Origin: Alphaproteobacteria bacterium
GTDB taxonomy: Bacteria > Pseudomonadota > Alphaproteobacteria > Reyranellales > Reyranellaceae
DNA length: 64,000 bases
Direction: 5' to 3'
Assembly (NCBI GenBank): GCA_019635875.1
Contig: JAHBYP010000001.1
Coordinates: 1 to 64,000, forward strand
Translations under genes and position numbers: made by a program
Part shown: positions 1 to 9,231 of the stretch, piece by piece
Layout: each line of letters begins with the position of its first letter
Position numbering within the stretch: the first letter of the stretch is position 1
The notes under the pieces: model-generated
What the model was told of the DNA's origin: nothing
What the model saw: the letters and a program-made list of their open reading frames with translations, nothing else
Databases searched by the model: none

Positions 1-846
1 ATCCTCGAAGCGCGCGACGATGGCTTCGACCTGACGGTCGTACGGCGCGCCGAACAGGGCGGCGTGCACCAGCAGCGGGTAGAGCTGATAGAGGGCGCGG
101 CGCGTCTCGGCGAAGCCCGGCGGCGGCGGTGCGATCTCGAAATAGCGTCGCAGGAACGAGGGCGGGAAGCCGCCGAAGAGCTGCGTGAAGGCGAGCTCGA
201 TCTCGGGATGGCCATAGGCGATCGCCGGGTCGATCAGCGCCACGGCGCGGCCGCCGCGGCAGAGCACGTTGCCGATCCACAGATCGCCGTGCAGCAGCGC
301 CGGCCGCGGCGGCTCGTGCAGCCAGTCGCGCAGGCGCTCGCCCAGGCGCCACAGGCGCTCGTTGAGCTCGGGCGCGATGTGTCCGGCGCGCATCGCCAGC
401 CAGGACGCCACGTCGAGCCGCTTCCAGCGGAAGAAGTCGACCCAGCTCGCGAAACGCTCGTTGATCTGCGGCAGTCCGCCGATCATCACGTCGTAGCCGT
501 GGCCATAGTCCGTCGCGGTGTTGGCGTGCAGCGCGGCCAACGTCTCGGCCAGCGCGCGGCCGCCCTCGTCGGAGAGGCCGAGGCTGTCGGTCTCGATGTA
601 GTCCATGACCACGAGCCGGTCGTCGCCGTAGTGGAGCTGCGGTACCGGTGCGCCCGCCGCGGCGAGGTCGGCCAGCATGCGGCTTTCGCTCAGGAGATAC
701 GCCGGCGCTGTCTTGGCGACCAGCCGCTCGCCGCCGACATCGAGGCGCCAGACGGTGGCGCCGTGGCCTCCGGCGATGCGGGTGAGGCGGTCGGGGCGGC
801 GGCCCAGCGCCGACTCGAGGCGATCGGCGAGGTTGTCGGCGCTCAC
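1..846 (-). CDS. Fructosamine kinase family protein (3' end outside window)
   Basis: ATP-dependent kinase of the fructosamine/ribulosamine-3-kinase family, which phosphorylates sugar adducts on protein amines so that they break down (deglycation). About 282 codons are visible and the frame runs off the left edge. Seen: an HGDLWIGN catalytic loop (phosphotransferase HGDxxxxN), an IDPA metal-binding motif followed by YGHPEIE, and an early GGHGATVW glycine-rich segment. The GTG start at 846 overlaps the stop of the upstream phosphatase as GTGA, so the two are translationally coupled. An aminoglycoside-type kinase is less likely given the family-specific GHPEIELAF stretch. Confidence 0.9.
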   Translation of the reverse strand, partial: MSADNLADRLESALGRRPDRLTRIAGGHGATVWRLDVGGERLVAKTAPAYLLSESRMLADLAAAGAPVPQLHYGDDRLVVMDYIETDSLGLSDEGGRALAETLAALHANTATDYGHGYDVMIGGLPQINERFASWVDFFRWKRLDVASWLAMRAGHIAPELNERLWRLGERLRDWLHEPPRPALLHGDLWIGNVLCRGGRAVALIDPAIAYGHPEIELAFTQLFGGFPPSFLRRYFEIAPPPPGFAETRRALYQLYPLLVHAALFGAPYDRQVEAIVARFED

Positions 847-1322
847 GCCGTCAGCGACGTGGCGCGCAACTGCTCGAACAGGGCGGCGCAGCCGGCCTCG
901 ATCACGTCGAGGGCGCGCTCATAGTCGGCGGCATCGCCCATCCACGGATCGGCGACCTCGCGCAGGCCCAGATGCGGCGCGTAGTCGAGGAACAGGCGCG
1001 GCTTGGCGGTCAGGCCCTTGGGCGCCAGGCGGCGCAAGGCGGCCAGATGCGTGCGGTCCATGCCCAGCACGTGGTCGAAGCCGACGATGTCCTCGGCTGT
1101 CACGGGCCGCGCCCGCAGCCCGGAAAGGTCATAGCCGCGGCGCTTGGCGATGATCATCGCCGGGCCGCTCGGAGGCTCGCCGGCATGGCCGCTGTAGGTG
1201 CCGGCGGAATCGATGCGGAAGGCGCCGTCCATGCCGTCGCGCTCGACCATGGTGCGGAAGACCCCCTCGGCCGTGGGTGAGCGGCAGATATTGCCGGTAC
1301 AGACGAACAGCACGCCGATCAT
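843..1322 (-). CDS. Low molecular weight protein-tyrosine phosphatase
   Basis: Cytoplasmic phosphatase of 159 aa, the usual family length. The P-loop CTGNICRS is at residues 8-15 (nucleophile Cys8, Arg14) and the general-acid DPW motif is at about 125-127. The frame is open further upstream, but the ATG at 1322 puts MIGVLFVC at the N-terminus, as in the family. It is followed by the fructosamine kinase with a 4-base overlap. LMW phosphatases of this group have been shown elsewhere to remove phosphate from protein-bound ribulosamine 5-phosphate, so the pair may be a protein-repair unit; that role is inferred from context. Confidence 0.93.
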   Translation of the reverse strand: MIGVLFVCTGNICRSPTAEGVFRTMVERDGMDGAFRIDSAGTYSGHAGEPPSGPAMIIAKRRGYDLSGLRARPVTAEDIVGFDHVLGMDRTHLAALRRLAPKGLTAKPRLFLDYAPHLGLREVADPWMGDAADYERALDVIEAGCAALFEQLRATSLTA

Positions 1323-1423
1323 ATCGTCCGATCTCCGCGAGGGGGGCTTCCGCAGGGCGGGCGGGTACCGTACACCGGCCGCCGCGGACCGGGTATGGTT
1401 GTCGCCTCCACGAGTCAAGCGCG

Positions 1424-2161
1424 ATGCACCAGGAATTCGGCCATCCTCCGATCGTCATCCTGACCGGCGCCGGCATTTCCAAGGAATCCGGCATCGACAC
1501 CTTCCGCGATATCGGTGGGTTGTGGAGCCGCGTCAACCTGGAGGAGGTCGCCACCATCGAGGCCTGGCACCGCGACCCGGCCAAGGTGCTGGACTTCCAC
1601 AACGCCGGCCGCGCCTTCTTCGCCGGCCGCAACATCACGCCCAACGCCGCGCATCGCGCGCTGGCCCGGCTGGAGCGGGAATGGCCGGCCGAGGTGCTGG
1701 TGGTGACCCAGAACATCGACCTGCTGCACGAGGGCGCCGGCTCGCGGAACGTCCTGCACATGCACGGCCAGGCCGGCAAGCTGCGCTGCATGGCCTGCGA
1801 GAGCGTCACCGACTCCGACGCCGAGCTGTCGGTGAAGACCGTCTGCGTCGCCTGCGGCGCGATCGGCCAGACGCGGCCGCATGTCGTGTGGTTCGGCGAG
1901 ATGCCGCTTTCCATGGACGAGATCATGGCCGCCCTCGATGCCTGCGGCCTGTTCATCTCCATCGGCACATCGGGGGCGGTCTATCCCGCCGCCGGCTTTG
2001 TGCAGCATGTCCGCCGGCGGCGGCGTGCGCATACCGTCGAGCTCAACATGGAACGCTCCGACGGCTACCAGATGTTCCATGACGGGATATACGGGCCGGC
2101 CACCGAGGTCGTGCCGGCCTTTGTCGACAGACTGCTGAATGGAAGGACACAACATGCCTGA
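1424..2161 (+). CDS. NAD-dependent protein deacylase (sirtuin, CobB-like)
   Basis: Class III deacylase that removes acyl groups from lysine using NAD+. The 245-aa product has GAGIS at 15-19, TQNID at 95-99, catalytic His114 in HMHG, and four zinc cysteines as CMAC (122, 125) and CVAC (141, 144), followed by RPHVVWFGE. All core motifs are intact. The ATG at 1424 places the NAD-binding motif close to the N-terminus as expected. Its stop overlaps the start of the acyl-CoA dehydrogenase gene by 8 bases, suggesting coupled expression; acyl-CoA metabolism and lysine deacylation are functionally related. Confidence 0.93.
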   Translation: MHQEFGHPPIVILTGAGISKESGIDTFRDIGGLWSRVNLEEVATIEAWHRDPAKVLDFHNAGRAFFAGRNITPNAAHRALARLEREWPAEVLVVTQNIDLLHEGAGSRNVLHMHGQAGKLRCMACESVTDSDAELSVKTVCVACGAIGQTRPHVVWFGEMPLSMDEIMAALDACGLFISIGTSGAVYPAAGFVQHVRRRRRAHTVELNMERSDGYQMFHDGIYGPATEVVPAFVDRLLNGRTQHA

Positions 2162-3953
2162 CGACAGCGCCCGCTGGCGGCTCGAGGCGGCCAAGCCCTT
2201 CGGCGCGCGCCACATCGCGCCCGACTGCCGCGGCCAGAACTTCTATCGCGTCGATTCCTCGTTCCGCGACCTGCTGTCACTCTACATGGACGAGGACTGG
2301 CGTCAGCGCATCGAACCGCATTTCGACCGCATGGGCGAGATCGCCGGCGGCAGGCTCGACGAGCTGGCGGATGTCGCCGACAAGCACGGCCCGGTGCTGC
2401 ACCCGCGCGACCGCTTTGGCCGCGACGAGGAATGGATCGAATATCACCCGAGCTATCGCGCCATGGAGCAGATCGCCTTCGGCGATTTCGGCATGCACGC
2501 GATGAGCCATCGCGCCGGCGTGCTCGGCATGCCAGAGCGGGCGCCGCCGCTGGTGAAGTACGGCTTCACCTATCTCTTCGTGCAGGGCGAGTTCGGGCTG
2601 ATGTGCCCGATCTCCGTCTCCGATACCTCGAACTTCATCATCAGGAAGTACGGCTCGGCCGCCCTGAAGGCCAGGCTGCTCGACCGCCTGCTGTCGACCG
2701 ACTTCGCGACGATGCTCAAGGGCACGCAGTTCATGACCGAGAAGGCCGGTGGCTCCGATGTCGGCGCGCTGGAGACCGAGGCCGAGTCGCTGGGCATGGG
2801 CGCCGACGGTGTCGAGCGCTGGAAGCTGCACGGCGACAAATGGTTCTGCAGCCACGCCGACGCCGATGTCGCCGTCATGCTGGCGCGGCCCCGCGGCGCG
2901 GCGTCCGGCACCAGGGGGCTTGGCCTCTTCGCCCTGCCGCGTCATCTCGATGACGGTTCGCGCAACGCGTATCGCATCGTGCGCCTGAAGGACAAGCTCG
3001 GCACGCGCTCGATGGCTTCGGGCGAGATCGTGCTCAACGGCGCCACGGCGTACCTGATCGGCGACGTGCGCGCCGGCTTCAAGCAGATGATGGAGCAGGT
3101 GAACCTCTCGCGCCTGTCGCACGGCGTGCGCGCCGCGGCGATGATGCGCCGATGCCTCAACGAGGCGCTGATGGTGGCACGCCATCGCCGCGCCTTCGGC
3201 AGCACCATCGATGCCTTTCCGCTGATGCGCCGGCAGCTGATGAAGATCATGCTGCCGACCGAGCAGGCGCTGTCCATGGCGATGTGGTCGGCCGCCGCCA
3301 TGGGCCGCGCCGACAAGGGCGATCGCGGCGCCGCCGAGCTGGTGCGCATCCTCACGCCGGTGTTCAAGTACCGCGCCTGCCGCGACAACATCCGCGTCGC
3401 CAGCCATGCGCTCGAGGTGCGCGGCGGCGTCGGCTACATCGAAGAATGGGTCAACGCCCGGCTGGTGCGCGACGCGCAGATCGGCACGATCTGGGAGGGT
3501 ACCAGCAGCATCAACGCGCTCGACGTGGTCAGCCGTGCCGTCGGCAAGTCCAGGGGCCATCGCGCGCTGCAGGAGGCGCTGGGCGACATGCTGGGCAAGG
3601 CCACGGCACTGCCCGGCCAGTTCCGCGGCACGCTCAACGCCGCCATCGGCCGTGCCGCCGACTTCGCCGAGCGCGTCGCCGCCGACCCGGCGCTGGAGAA
3701 CCGCAGCCGGCTCGCCGCCGGCGGGCTCTATCACGCGGCGACCGCGGCGCTGCTGGCGGCCGAAGGCGCGGCCCTGGGCGCACGCGGCGGCGATGCGCGC
3801 CGCCTGCTGCTGGCGCGGCTGGTGATGGAGCATCGCCTGACGGCGCAGGATCCCTTCTCGCTGGCGATGAACGAGTGGGAGGAACAGGCCACCGACCTCC
3901 TGCTGTCGGATCGACCGGTGGCGCTGACGCAGGCGCAGGCGCTGGTTGCCTGA
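2154..3953 (+). CDS. Acyl-CoA dehydrogenase family protein, AidB-like
   Basis: FAD-dependent flavoprotein of 599 aa with the acyl-CoA dehydrogenase fold. Seen: a substrate/FAD segment MTEKAGGSDVGALE near residue 200, the dimerisation/FAD stretch RVASHALEVRGGVGYIEEW, then IGTIWEGTSSINALDV, the usual end of the C-terminal helical domain. An extra region of about 130 residues follows. The GYIEEW/IWEGT pattern and the N-terminal extension resemble the AidB branch, whose members are often not classical beta-oxidation enzymes, so the substrate is unknown. The start overlaps the sirtuin gene by 8 bases. Confidence 0.88.
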   Translation: MPDDSARWRLEAAKPFGARHIAPDCRGQNFYRVDSSFRDLLSLYMDEDWRQRIEPHFDRMGEIAGGRLDELADVADKHGPVLHPRDRFGRDEEWIEYHPSYRAMEQIAFGDFGMHAMSHRAGVLGMPERAPPLVKYGFTYLFVQGEFGLMCPISVSDTSNFIIRKYGSAALKARLLDRLLSTDFATMLKGTQFMTEKAGGSDVGALETEAESLGMGADGVERWKLHGDKWFCSHADADVAVMLARPRGAASGTRGLGLFALPRHLDDGSRNAYRIVRLKDKLGTRSMASGEIVLNGATAYLIGDVRAGFKQMMEQVNLSRLSHGVRAAAMMRRCLNEALMVARHRRAFGSTIDAFPLMRRQLMKIMLPTEQALSMAMWSAAAMGRADKGDRGAAELVRILTPVFKYRACRDNIRVASHALEVRGGVGYIEEWVNARLVRDAQIGTIWEGTSSINALDVVSRAVGKSRGHRALQEALGDMLGKATALPGQFRGTLNAAIGRAADFAERVAADPALENRSRLAAGGLYHAATAALLAAEGAALGARGGDARRLLLARLVMEHRLTAQDPFSLAMNEWEEQATDLLLSDRPVALTQAQALVA

Positions 3954-4006
3954 TGGTGGTCGTGATAGCGTCTCGACGTCACTGACCGTCTCGGGGGGAG
4001 ATCGAC

Positions 4007-4726
4007 ATGGCCATGAGCGATGCGAGGCCAAGCGGCTTCGATTGGAGCGTCGGTTCGGTCATCGGCACCGCGTTCAGCACCGTGTTCGGCAATTTCGTGC
4101 CCTTCGTCGGCCTTGCCCTGCTGATCGGCCTGCCCAGCCTGCTGCTCACCCTGATCGGCGTCCCCGAGCTCGTGAAGACCATCGTCGACCTGGTGATGGG
4201 TCAGGTGGTCACCATCACCCTGATCTACGGTACGGTGCAATCGTTGCGCGGCAACAAGGTCGGCATCTCGGAGTGCCTGAGCCAGGGCCTCAGCCGCCTG
4301 CCGGCGGCCATCGGCGTGGCCATCCTGGCCGGTCTCGGCATCGGCCTGGGCCTGATCCTGCTGATCGTCCCCGGCCTGTTCCTGATGACCATGTGGGCCG
4401 TCGCGATTCCCGCCGCCGTGATCGAGAAGACCGGTGTCGGTGCATCCTTCACGCGCAGCTCGACGCTCACCGAAGGCCGCCGCTGGCGCGTCTTCGGCGC
4501 GATCGTGGTGTCGTGGATCGTCGTCATGGCGATCACCATGGCCATCGCCTTCGCGCTGGTGGGCGCGGCCGGCGCCGGCAGCCTGTCGTTCGTGTTCGTC
4601 GTGATGTGGGTGGTCGGTGCCGTCCTGCAATCCTACATGTCGGCGCTGTCGGGCGTGCTCTACTACTTCCTGCGCCGCGACAAGGAAGGCGCCGACATCG
4701 AGAGCATCGCCTCGGTGTTCGATTGA
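4007..4726 (+). CDS. Polytopic membrane protein of unknown function
   Basis: A 239-aa inner-membrane protein with about six hydrophobic segments, including one with the helix-breaking PGLFLMTMWAVAIPA stretch. The layout and the PGL..W..AIPA..EKTG..ASF.RS..L pattern resemble the YciC/DUF975-type membrane family, a weak match by eye. A good ribosome site (GGGGGAG) lies just before the ATG at 4007. It sits 53 bases after the dehydrogenase gene and is followed immediately by a palindromic repeat. No catalytic residues are recognisable. Confidence 0.75.
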   Translation: MAMSDARPSGFDWSVGSVIGTAFSTVFGNFVPFVGLALLIGLPSLLLTLIGVPELVKTIVDLVMGQVVTITLIYGTVQSLRGNKVGISECLSQGLSRLPAAIGVAILAGLGIGLGLILLIVPGLFLMTMWAVAIPAAVIEKTGVGASFTRSSTLTEGRRWRVFGAIVVSWIVVMAITMAIAFALVGAAGAGSLSFVFVVMWVVGAVLQSYMSALSGVLYYFLRRDKEGADIESIASVFD

Positions 4727-4737
4727 TCTTCCATTTA

Positions 4738-4862
4738 CCTTCCCCCGGAGGGGGAAGGTGCCCGAAGGGCGGATGGGGGATGTCGAAGACGAACGCAGGA
4801 GTCCGTCATCGACATCCCCCTTCCGTCGCTGCGCGCCACCTTCCCCCTCCGGCGGAAGGGAA
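4738..4862. repeat. Type I palindromic intergenic repeat, copy 1
   Basis: About 125 bases between convergent genes. Each end carries a hairpin (CCTTCCCCCGGAGGGGGAAGG at the left arm; a matching inverted arm at the right) and an inner arm GGGGGATGTCGA / TCGACATCCCCC. The two halves are inverted copies of one another. The same element recurs at 24704, 29357, 30462, 47101 and, as half, 44777. Confidence 0.9.
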
Positions 4863-4865
4863 GAC

Positions 4866-5750
4866 TCACCGATCGAACTTGTCGCGCTTGCGGCGGCCGA
4901 AGGCGAGATCGGTCTCGAGCCGGCCGCGCTGGGCGGCGTAGAACGCCTCGAGGAAGCGCGTGGCGTCGAAGCTGCGCTGGTCCGGCACCTCGTAGCCGAT
5001 GCGCCGGATGATGCGCTGGGCCACGTCGCGGCGCGCGGCCGACACATCGGCATGCGTCGCGCGCAGCAATTCCTCCAGGACCTGCAATTCCTTGACGCCG
5101 TAGACCGCGAGCTGCGCCGGGGTGAAGCCATGGGGCTGCTCCGCCGTCGCGACGCCGCCGGTCATGCGCGCCAGATCGGGCAGCAGCGCCGGCCGCGGCT
5201 CGACGATCACCCAGGTGCCCGCCACCATGTCGCCGGCGCGCAGGCGGTCGCGGTTGAACAGCGGCAGACAGGCCAGGGCGGCGACCCAGACGAAGGCGGC
5301 GACCATCTCGAGGCGGCCGGTGGCGAAGGCTTGCGGCGTGGCGATGGCGAGCGAGATCGGCGCGAACAGCTCGACCTCGCGCATCAGGTTGCGGGCGATC
5401 ACCGCCGAAGGCGCCAACGCGCCGCCGCGCCGGTTGACCACGCGCAGCCGCGTGGCGCGCTTGCCGAGCGTCCGGCCGTTCCACGCCAGCTCGAACAGCG
5501 TGAAGTAGAAGCAGCGCAGCAGGAACAGGATCAGCGTGGCGAAGGCGATGCCGAGATGGCCGCCGCCCAGCACCACCAGCGCCACCATCACGATGAAGGC
5601 CACGATCAGCACGGCGATATCGACCGCCAGCGCGCCCAGCCGCTCGCCGATGCTTGCCAGCTTGACATGCACCTGCACGCCCTCGGGCGTGGTCAGCTCG
5701 CGCCGCCGCGGATCGGGCGCCTGGGGATCGAGGATCAGCGCGTCGGTCAT
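4866..5750 (-). CDS. RDD family membrane protein
   Basis: A 294-aa inner-membrane protein with the RDD signature: Arg in ASIGERLGALAVD, with the paired Asp of the first membrane helix, then hydrophobic segments near residues 45-70 and in the middle of the protein. RDD proteins are transport-related or of unknown role. It is the last gene of a conserved cluster (DUF4129, DUF4350, MoxR, DUF58, SpoIIM, RDD), and its ATG overlaps the SpoIIM stop as ATGA. The C-terminal third is charged and cytosolic, with EAFYAAQRGRLETD near the end. Confidence 0.85.
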   Translation of the reverse strand: MTDALILDPQAPDPRRRELTTPEGVQVHVKLASIGERLGALAVDIAVLIVAFIVMVALVVLGGGHLGIAFATLILFLLRCFYFTLFELAWNGRTLGKRATRLRVVNRRGGALAPSAVIARNLMREVELFAPISLAIATPQAFATGRLEMVAAFVWVAALACLPLFNRDRLRAGDMVAGTWVIVEPRPALLPDLARMTGGVATAEQPHGFTPAQLAVYGVKELQVLEELLRATHADVSAARRDVAQRIIRRIGYEVPDQRSFDATRFLEAFYAAQRGRLETDLAFGRRKRDKFDR

Positions 5751-6739
5751 CGCGGCCTCTGCCGCCCGGCCGTCAGGATATAGGCGAGCAGCGCGGCGAA
5801 GACGCCCCAGCCCACGACGTAGCGCGATGCCGTGTCGACGATCAGCTGCCGGCCGAAGCCTTCGAGGATGCCGGCGAGCAGGAACAGCACGATCGCGCCC
5901 ATCATCACCAGCGCCGCCGCGCGCCCCTCGCGCGCCAGCCGGACCAGCCTGGGCTCGCGCCCGGCGAAGATCACCGCGCCGGCCAGGCGCAATCCGGCGG
6001 CGGCGCTGAGGATCAGGGCGGCGAACTCGGTCGGGCCATGGATCGACAGCCAGCCGCCGGCCTCGACCAGCAGGCCGTGACTGTCGAACAGCGCCACGAA
6101 GGCGCCCAGCATGGTGCCGTTGTGCAGCATCAGCACGATGGTCGGCGCGCCGACGACGAAGCCCAGGGCGAAGCTCAGCATGCCGATCTGGGCATTGTGC
6201 GAGAACAGCCGCGCGGCGAAGGCCGCCAGCGCGTCGCCGCCGCCGCCGCCCTGCAGGGTGGCGCGCAGCGCCTCGCTCGAGGCGCCGGGCGAGCGGCCCT
6301 GCTGCAGCCCCGGCGGCACGAAGGCGTGGTAGTAGGCCGGATCGGCCATGGTCAGCAGATAGGCCGCCAGCGCGCCGCCGAAGACGACGAGCGAGACGAT
6401 GGCGATCTGCTTCCAGCTTGCTCGCACCGCCTGTGGCAGCTGGCGCGCGAAGAAATGCGCGAACAGCCCGCCGGGATCCTCGCGCACGCCGTAGACGCAG
6501 AGATAGGCGCGCGCGCAGAGCGCCTCGAGATAGGCCAAAAGGTTGCGGTCGAGCGAGGTGGCGCGCGCCACCGAGAGGCCCGAGAGCGTGGCGCGGTAGA
6601 GCACCGGCAGGCGCGCCAGCGCGCGGCCGTCGAGCGAGCCGATGCCGCCCTTGTCGACGCGATCGATCAGCTCCTCGAGCTCGCGCCAGGCGGCCTCGCG
6701 TTCGCGGCGGAACTGCGCGCTTCTCAGCTCCAGCGCCAT
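5747..6739 (-). CDS. SpoIIM (stage II sporulation protein M) family membrane protein
   Basis: A 330-aa protein with a cytosolic helical N-terminus (FRREREAAWRELEELI) followed by five or six membrane spans from about residue 125. NGTMLGAF and HGPTEFAALILSAAAGLRL are the hallmark of the SpoIIM/DUF95 family. Nothing else suggests sporulation; in non-sporulating proteobacteria the family accompanies MoxR/DUF58 loci as a membrane component. It overlaps the RDD gene by 4 bases and starts 1 base after the DUF58 stop, so the genes form one transcript. Confidence 0.88.
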   Translation of the reverse strand: MALELRSAQFRREREAAWRELEELIDRVDKGGIGSLDGRALARLPVLYRATLSGLSVARATSLDRNLLAYLEALCARAYLCVYGVREDPGGLFAHFFARQLPQAVRASWKQIAIVSLVVFGGALAAYLLTMADPAYYHAFVPPGLQQGRSPGASSEALRATLQGGGGGDALAAFAARLFSHNAQIGMLSFALGFVVGAPTIVLMLHNGTMLGAFVALFDSHGLLVEAGGWLSIHGPTEFAALILSAAAGLRLAGAVIFAGREPRLVRLAREGRAAALVMMGAIVLFLLAGILEGFGRQLIVDTASRYVVGWGVFAALLAYILTAGRQRPR

Positions 6740-6740
6740 C

Positions 6741-8054
6741 TCACAAGAGCTCCCGTCGCTTGATCTCGAGGTAGCGGTTGACCAGCTCGATGCTCAGCTT
6801 CGCAGGCTCGGTCTCGAGGCACTGGATGCCCAGCCGCCGCAGGCGCTGCAGCACGATCTCGCGTTCGCCCATCAGGTCCTGCGCCAGCACGGCGCGGGCC
6901 AGCACCGGGAAGCTGTCGGGCCGCGCGTCGGCCAGCCCGGTCAGCGCGCGGTCGCGCAGGGCGACGAAGAGCACGAGGTGGCGGCCCGAGAGCCGGCCGA
7001 GATTGTCGATCATCAGCTCGGCGGTGACCGAATCGACGAAGTCGGTCATCACGACGATCAGGCTGCGGCGCTTGAGCCGGCCCATCAGGTCCATCAGCGC
7101 CAGCGTGTAGTTGCTCTCCTCGGCGCGATACTCCAGCCGCGCCATCTGGCGCTGGATATGGGCGAAATTGGCGACGTTGCCGACCGGCTCGGCATAGTGG
7201 CGAACGCGCGCGTCGAAGCCGAACACGCCCACCCGGTCGCCGGCGCGCAGCGACATGTAGGCCATCTGCAGGCCGGCGTTGATGGCGTGGTCGAGCCGCG
7301 GCACGCCGCCGAGCGGCTGGCTCATCAGATGGCCGGTGTCGAAGGCGAAGACGACCTGCTGGTTGCGCTCGGTATAGAACTCCTTGCACATCAGCTTGCG
7401 GTGCTTGGCCGAGGTCTTCCAGTCCATGGCGCGATGGTCGAAGCCCGGCATGTACTCGCGCAGCGCCCGGTACTCGCTGCCGTCGCCCTGCTGGCGCATC
7501 GGCTTCTGCCCGAAGAAGGCGTCGCGCTGCGCGAATTTCAGCGCCAGCTGGCGCACCGCGGCGATGTCGGGCACCGCGGCGATGACGCGGCCGACCTCGA
7601 CGCGGTGATGGATCGCCATCAGCCCCAGGGGCCCGGTCCACAGCAACCAGATGCGCTCCAGCCGGCCCTCGCCGCGCCGCGTCGCCGACAGCTTCCAGTC
7701 GACCGCCGCCTCGGCATCGGCGCTCCACTCGACGATCGCCGCCGAGAGGTCGCGCAGCGGTCCCGACGTCTCGGGCAGCACGGTGCAGCGTCCGCCGCCG
7801 ACATTGCCGGCCGGCGCGGCGACGCGCACCGACAATGGTCCGTCGGTGCCGACATAGAGCAGCTCGGGTGTGCTGGCCTCGACCCGCACGCCGCGCGTCG
7901 CCGGGGCGAGCGCCGCGTCGAGCGCCAGCGCCAGCAAGGCGGTGAGGGGCAATGCCAGCGCGGTCTCCCACCACGCCTCGAGGATCAGCGCCCACGGCAG
8001 CGCGATCGCCGCCGCGATGGCGACAATCGTGAGCGCGCGCGAGGTCGGACGCAT
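6741..8054 (-). CDS. DUF58 domain-containing protein
   Basis: A 437-aa protein with two N-terminal membrane helices (about 5-50) and a DUF58/von Willebrand A-like region. Seen: the diagnostic RAMDWKTSAKHRKLM stretch and the VVFAFDTGHLMSQPL metal-site-like segment. DUF58 proteins work with MoxR ATPases, probably as chaperone-type assembly of metal-dependent or membrane complexes; the client is unknown. The upstream MoxR gene is separated from it by a 220-base gap filled by a type II palindromic repeat, unusual for this otherwise overlapping cluster. Confidence 0.9.
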   Translation of the reverse strand: MRPTSRALTIVAIAAAIALPWALILEAWWETALALPLTALLALALDAALAPATRGVRVEASTPELLYVGTDGPLSVRVAAPAGNVGGGRCTVLPETSGPLRDLSAAIVEWSADAEAAVDWKLSATRRGEGRLERIWLLWTGPLGLMAIHHRVEVGRVIAAVPDIAAVRQLALKFAQRDAFFGQKPMRQQGDGSEYRALREYMPGFDHRAMDWKTSAKHRKLMCKEFYTERNQQVVFAFDTGHLMSQPLGGVPRLDHAINAGLQMAYMSLRAGDRVGVFGFDARVRHYAEPVGNVANFAHIQRQMARLEYRAEESNYTLALMDLMGRLKRRSLIVVMTDFVDSVTAELMIDNLGRLSGRHLVLFVALRDRALTGLADARPDSFPVLARAVLAQDLMGEREIVLQRLRRLGIQCLETEPAKLSIELVNRYLEIKRRELL

Positions 8055-8088
8055 CAGCAGGCCAATCGCTGAGGGATAAGCAGAGTCC

Positions 8089-8242
8089 CCTTCTCCCCGC
8101 GAAGGCGGGGAGAAGGTGCCCGAAGGGCGGATGAGGGGCTTCGCGGAAGTTCAGCAATGACGGCCTTCGTTGCTCGGCGAGGAAGCCCCTCATCCGCCTC
8201 GCTGACGCTCGGCACCTTCTCCCCGCCTTCGCGGGGAGAAGG
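8089..8242. repeat. Type II palindromic intergenic repeat, copy 1
   Basis: About 154 bases with ends of CCTTCTCCCCGCGAAGG and its inverted partner, inner arms GGATGAGGGGCTTC / GAAGCCCCTCATCC, and a variable centre. The ends are hairpins in their own right. It splits the MoxR and DUF58 genes of one predicted operon. A second copy lies at 15793. Confidence 0.9.
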
Positions 8243-8274
8243 AGTGAACGCCATATGCGATGGCCTCGGGCGCA

Positions 8275-9220
<946 letters not shown>

Positions 9221-9231
<11 letters not shown>

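Noticed and set aside
1424-2161. Sirtuin gene as a defence SIR2
   Set aside because: Has intact deacylase motifs and four zinc cysteines, as in CobB, and housekeeping neighbours of native composition.
2277-4031. Minus-strand frame of 584 codons opposite the acyl-CoA dehydrogenase
   Set aside because: No domain features and complementary to a well-supported gene.
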